Shown here in pieces: positions 6,576 to 9,231 of a stretch of 9,231 nt of DNA. The stretch spans positions 1 to 9,231 of the forward strand of contig CAMLKR010000086.1 of the NCBI GenBank assembly GCA_946480565.1, in the 5' to 3' direction. Position 1 is the stretch's first letter. Each line of letters opens with the position of its first letter. The position numbers and the translations under genes are program-made. The DNA is from an uncultured Arenimonas sp. (GTDB lineage Bacteria; Pseudomonadota; Gammaproteobacteria; Xanthomonadales; Xanthomonadaceae). The notes under the pieces were generated by a model. That model was not told the DNA's origin and searched no databases. It saw only the letters and a list, made by a program, of their open reading frames with translations.

Positions 6576-7325
6576 TCAGTTCCGCAGCACCGCCAGGGCC
6601 AGCCCCTCGATCCGCGCGGCGTCCAGGATCTCGAGCTCGCGACGCTCGACCCGGATCAGGCCCTCGTCCTGCAGCCGCTTCAGCACCCGGCTCACCGTTT
6701 CCGGCGCCAGCCGCAGGTAGTTGGCGATGTCGGTGCGGGTCATGGTCAGGTGCAGGCGGGTGGCGGAGAACCCGCGCTGGGCGAACCGCCGCGACAGCGC
6801 CACCAGGAAGGCCGCCATGCGCTGGTCGGCGCTGTAGTCGCCGGCCAGCAGGGCGGCCTTGCCGATGTCCTGGCTGAGCAGCTTGAACAGCTGGGCCTGC
6901 AGGCCCGGCATGCGCGTGGCCAGCAGGGCCATCTTCGGGAAGGAGAACCGGCACAGCATCACCGTGTCCAACGCCACCGCGTTGCAGGGGTAGCGCGCCT
7001 CGCTGATGGCGTTGAGGCCGATGATCTCGCCGGGCAGGTGGAAACCCAGCACCTGTTCGTGGCCGCTGGCGTCGAGCACATAGGTCTTGACGGTACCGGC
7101 GCGCACGGCGGCGATGGCGTTGAACTCGTCGCCTTCGCGGAAGATGTGCTCGCCTTCGTGGAAGGGACCGATGTGCTCGACCAGCACGTGCAGGTCCATC
7201 AGCGAGGACTTGTCGTAACCCTGGGACAGGCAGGCGTCGGAGAAGGCGCAGGTGCTGCAGAAACGCAGCTCGTTGCCGTCGTCGGCGATCGGGCTGGGCC
7301 GTGGCCGGCGCGGCACCGTGCTCAC
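6576..7325 (-). CDS. fnr: FNR-type oxygen-sensing Crp/Fnr family transcription regulator
   Basis: A 249-residue regulator. The N-terminal C23-x2-C26-x5-C32 cluster plus C125 in TVMLC match the four [4Fe-4S] ligands of E. coli FNR (C20, C23, C29, C122), so it should sense O2 and, through cluster damage, NO. A cyclic-nucleotide-binding-type beta-roll (about 50-135) and a dimer helix lead to a Crp-type helix-turn-helix (about 195-217). Its recognition helix carries E209, S212 and R213, the FNR residues that read TTGAT-type half sites. The segment LSRRFAQRGFS is almost identical to E. coli FNR. DNR/NnrR-type NO sensors lack the cysteines, so this is an Fnr/Anr-type protein. The start is GTG at 7323-7325, 19 bases after the hemN stop. 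The Shine-Dalgarno is poor and a second GTG three codons in is an alternative. It is probably cotranscribed with hemN. An extra Cys (C114) is present with unknown meaning. Confidence 0.94.
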   Translation of the reverse strand: MSTVPRRPRPSPIADDGNELRFCSTCAFSDACLSQGYDKSSLMDLHVLVEHIGPFHEGEHIFREGDEFNAIAAVRAGTVKTYVLDASGHEQVLGFHLPGEIIGLNAISEARYPCNAVALDTVMLCRFSFPKMALLATRMPGLQAQLFKLLSQDIGKAALLAGDYSADQRMAAFLVALSRRFAQRGFSATRLHLTMTRTDIANYLRLAPETVSRVLKRLQDEGLIRVERRELEILDAARIEGLALAVLRN

Positions 7326-7344
7326 GGGCGGGCCCCGGGGCGGG

Positions 7345-8739
7345 TCAGATGGATTTCGAGTAGCGCGCGGGCTGCTCGTCGGCCTGGTGCAGGTAGCGGT
7401 CGAAACATGCGGCGATGATACGCAGCAGCAGGCGTCCGCGCGAGGTGGCGCGGATCCGGCCGGCCGGGCGCTCGACCAGGCCGTCGGCTTCCAGGGGGCG
7501 CAGCCGCTCCAGGTCGGCGGCGAAATAGATCTCGAAATCCACGTCGTGGCGCTCCTCGAGGGCGGCGATGTCGATCTCGCCCTGGCACATCAGTTGCTGG
7601 ACCAGGTCGGCGCGCAGCACGTCGTCGGCGTCCAGGGTCATGCCGCGCCAGGTGGGCAGGCGGCCGGCGTCGATGGCGATCTCCCAGCTGGGCAGGTCGC
7701 GCGGGTTCTGGCAGTAGGTGTCGCCGATGTGGCTGATGGCGCTCACGCCCAGGCCCACCAGGTCGCTTTCGGCGTGGGTGGTGTAGCCCATGAAGTTGCG
7801 GTGCAGGCCGCCGCGTTCCTGGGCCAGCGACAGGTCGTCCTCGGGCAGGGCGAAGTGGTCCATGCCGATGTAGCGGTAGCCGGCGGCCGAGAGTTTCTCG
7901 ATCGCCAGTTGCAGCAGGCCCAGCTTGGTCTCGGGGTCGGGCAACAGGCTGGCGTCGAGCTGCTTCTGCGGCTTGAACAGCTGCGGCATGTGCGCGTAGC
8001 TGTAAACCGCAAGGCGGTCCGGGCGCGCTTCGATCACCGTGTCGAGCGTGCGGCCGAAACCTTCGCGGCTCTGCAGCGGCAGGCCGTAGATCAGGTCCAC
8101 GTTCACCGAGCGGAAGCCATGCTTGCGGCAGGCGTCGATGACGGCGCGGGTTTCTTCGACCGACTGGATGCGGTTGACGGCCTTCTGCACCGCCGGGTCG
8201 AAGTCCTGCACGCCGAGGCTGGCGCGGTTGAAGCCCATGAAGGCCAGCGCCTCGATGTCGCCCGGGTTGACGAAGCGCGGGTCGAGTTCGATCGAGAAGT
8301 CGCGGTCGGGCGAGCGGCTGAAGCGGAAGTGTGTGTCCAGGCTTTCCAGCAGTTCGCCGATCTGGCCGGGGGTCATGAAGTTGGGGGTGCCGCCGCCCAG
8401 GTGCACCTGGATCACCTCGCGGTCGCGGTCGAACAGCGGGCCCAGCAGCGCCGCCTCGCGCACCAGGCGCGAAAGATAGGTTTCGGCGCGCGCCAGGTCG
8501 CGGGTGATGATGCGGTTGCAGCCGCAGTAGAAGCAGGGGCTGAAGCAGAAGGGCACGTGCGCGTACAGCGACAGCCGGCGCGGGATCGGGTCTTCGTTGC
8601 TCTGCCGGGCCGCGCGCGCCAGTTCGGCCGGGCCGAATCCGCCGTGGAACTGCGGCGCGGTCGGGTAGGACGTGTAGCGCGGCCCCGGCCGGTCGTAGCG
8701 GCGGAGCAGGTCGGCGTCGAAGGGCGGGATCGCGGTCAT
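7345..8739 (-). CDS. hemN: Oxygen-independent coproporphyrinogen III oxidase (radical SAM)
   Basis: A 464-residue cytosolic radical SAM enzyme that decarboxylates two propionates of coproporphyrinogen III to give protoporphyrinogen IX without O2. It has the HemN N-terminal GPRYTSYPTA near residues 19-28, the cluster motif C65-x3-C69-x2-C72-G-C74 (CFSPCFYCGCN), GGGTP at 115-119, and the C-terminal HemN domain; length fits E. coli HemN. The fourth Cys (C74) is typical of true HemN rather than HemW. The ATG at 8737-8739 aligns with the HemN family start, and no other ATG is close. There is no convincing Shine-Dalgarno, and the perfect FNR palindrome places the predicted transcription start at or one base before the ATG. 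Heme made under low O2 would feed the heme-rich NO reductase. The FNR-type gene follows 19 bases downstream, which suggests an operon. Confidence 0.96.
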   Translation of the reverse strand: MTAIPPFDADLLRRYDRPGPRYTSYPTAPQFHGGFGPAELARAARQSNEDPIPRRLSLYAHVPFCFSPCFYCGCNRIITRDLARAETYLSRLVREAALLGPLFDRDREVIQVHLGGGTPNFMTPGQIGELLESLDTHFRFSRSPDRDFSIELDPRFVNPGDIEALAFMGFNRASLGVQDFDPAVQKAVNRIQSVEETRAVIDACRKHGFRSVNVDLIYGLPLQSREGFGRTLDTVIEARPDRLAVYSYAHMPQLFKPQKQLDASLLPDPETKLGLLQLAIEKLSAAGYRYIGMDHFALPEDDLSLAQERGGLHRNFMGYTTHAESDLVGLGVSAISHIGDTYCQNPRDLPSWEIAIDAGRLPTWRGMTLDADDVLRADLVQQLMCQGEIDIAALEERHDVDFEIYFAADLERLRPLEADGLVERPAGRIRATSRGRLLLRIIAACFDRYLHQADEQPARYSKSI

Positions 8740-8746
8740 GGCAGGC

Positions 8747-8752
8747 AGGGTA
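8747..8752 (-). promoter_or_regulatory. Putative -10 hexamer of the hemN promoter
   Basis: On the minus strand the hexamer is TACCCT, matching TATAAT at T1, A2 and T6. It lies at -12 to -7 for a class II site centred at -41.5. The predicted +1 is position 8740, directly before the hemN ATG. Confidence 0.42.
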
Positions 8753-8774
8753 GGCGGCCCCGCCCGACCCTGCC

Positions 8775-8788
8775 TTGACCCGGGTCAA
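8775..8788 (-). promoter_or_regulatory. Perfect FNR/DNR-type operator upstream of hemN
   Basis: The 14-base site TTGAC-CCGG-GTCAA is a perfect palindrome and a full match to TTGAY-N4-RTCAA. It is centred 42.5 bases from the hemN ATG, in the 85-base gap between the metal-ion channel gene and hemN. Both flanking genes run in the same direction, so it should serve hemN and, through cotranscription, the FNR-type gene. Confidence 0.85.
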
Positions 8789-8824
8789 TTGCCCGGCACT
8801 TCCGGAATCGGTGTCAGGCCCGCG

Positions 8825-9231
8825 TCAGATCCACTTGGCGCGGCGCAGCACGACGAACAGGCCCGTGACAATCGCCGCCGTGCCGCCGATCAGGATCCAG
8901 TAGCTGTAGGGCCCGCCCAGTTCCGGCATGTGCTTGAAGTTCATGCCGTACCAGCTGGCGATCAGGGTCGGGGCGGCCAGCAGGCCGGCCCAGCCGGCCA
9001 GGCGCTTGACCACTTCGCCCTGGGCCACGGTGACCAGGGCCAGGTTCACGCTCATCGCCGCGGTGAGCATTTCGCGCAGGGTGTCGACCGCGTCGTTGAC
9101 GCGCAGGGTGTGGTCGAAGACGTCGCGGAAATACAGGCGCATCTCTTCGCCCACCAGCTGGGTGTGCACGCGCGTGAGCTGGCCGGTGATGTCCTGCAGC
9201 GGCGCCACGGCCAGGCGCATGCGCGTGAGTT
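8825..9231 (-). CDS. corA: CorA family divalent metal-ion channel (N-terminal part missing)
   Basis: Only the C-terminal 134 residues plus a partial codon are in the window; the reading frame runs open through the window end, so the true start lies outside. The visible part has the long stalk helix of CorA, a first membrane helix ending in YGMNFKHMPEL, where the GMN motif forms the selectivity filter of the pentameric Mg2+/Co2+/Ni2+ channel, a second helix (SYWILIGGTAAIVTGLFVVL) and a short basic cytoplasmic tail (RRAKWI). This is the standard CorA C-terminus. It acts in the inner membrane. It sits 85 bases upstream of hemN with an FNR-type site in between, and there is no evident terminator after it, so some readthrough into hemN is possible. 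A functional link to the NO/low-oxygen genes is not apparent. CorA versus ZntB cannot be fully settled, but GMN-F-x-x-MPEL favours CorA. Confidence 0.92.
   Translation of the reverse strand, partial: LTRMRLAVAPLQDITGQLTRVHTQLVGEEMRLYFRDVFDHTLRVNDAVDTLREMLTAAMSVNLALVTVAQGEVVKRLAGWAGLLAAPTLIASWYGMNFKHMPELGGPYSYWILIGGTAAIVTGLFVVLRRAKWI

Noticed and set aside
7322..8788. A 488-codon minus-strand frame overlapping hemN, and a 508-codon plus-strand frame at 7252-8778
   Set aside because: Both lack recognisable motifs, while hemN in the same span has the complete radical SAM and HemN signatures.
8780..8796. Inverted repeat CCGGG / CCCGG with a 7-base loop as a terminator of the CorA-type gene
   Set aside because: The stem is only 5 bp, there is no T-run on the minus strand, and it overlaps the hemN FNR palindrome, which explains the symmetry better.
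8825..9220. A complete small 131-residue membrane protein starting at the ATG at 9220
   Set aside because: The frame remains open upstream to the window end, and the sequence is the C-terminal part of CorA; the internal Met is not the start.
1..9231. Mobile elements, CRISPR arrays, tRNA or rRNA genes
   Set aside because: No transposase, integrase, direct-repeat array, terminal inverted repeats or RNA-gene signature was seen; gene order and composition look like ordinary chromosome.

Overview
The window is a strongly GC-rich, gene-dense piece of a bacterial chromosome with every recognisable gene on the minus strand. Protein style (quinol-type NO reductase, NnrS, an FNR with its own iron-sulfur ligands, HemN) and base composition suggest a facultatively anaerobic or denitrifying proteobacterium. 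A gammaproteobacterium of the Xanthomonas/Rhodanobacter/Luteimonas type is my guess, an inference without a database search.

In transcription order (high to low coordinates) the layout is: the C-terminal part of a CorA-type metal-ion channel (8825-9231, cut by the window edge); hemN, oxygen-independent coproporphyrinogen III oxidase (7345-8739); an FNR-family regulator with complete [4Fe-4S] ligands (6576-7325); norB, single-subunit quinol-dependent nitric oxide reductase (4209-6488), followed by a clear intrinsic terminator (4151-4182); then a tight four-gene unit of nnrS (2860-4080), a SirB2-family membrane protein (2445-2846), a tyrosine-decarboxylase-type group II PLP decarboxylase (526-2448) and a PLP-dependent cysteine synthase/desulfhydrase-family protein (1-529, cut by the window edge). 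The last three genes are joined by two 4-base stop/start overlaps.

The unifying signal is regulatory. Three FNR/DNR-type palindromes (TTGAY-N4-RTCAA) lie just upstream of hemN, norB and nnrS. The hemN site is a perfect palindrome and the other two match at 9 of 10 half-site positions. The norB and nnrS sites sit at the same distance (61.5 bases, centre to start codon) from their genes, each with a -10-like hexamer where a class II FNR promoter needs one and a leader of about 20 bases with a Shine-Dalgarno. The hemN site is 19 bases closer, which implies a leaderless or nearly leaderless hemN mRNA. The regulator gene follows hemN by 19 bases, so it probably shares this promoter and controls its own expression.

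The proposed picture is a compact low-oxygen/NO module: an oxygen-sensing FNR switches on anaerobic heme synthesis, NO reduction (NorB needs heme) and an NnrS operon. The unexplained part is why an amino-acid decarboxylase and a cysteine-synthase-like enzyme are translationally coupled inside the NnrS operon. That is the most interesting lead in the window. There are no gene-free stretches over 300 bases; the three real intergenic gaps (4081-4208, 6489-6575, 8740-8824) all hold regulatory sites.
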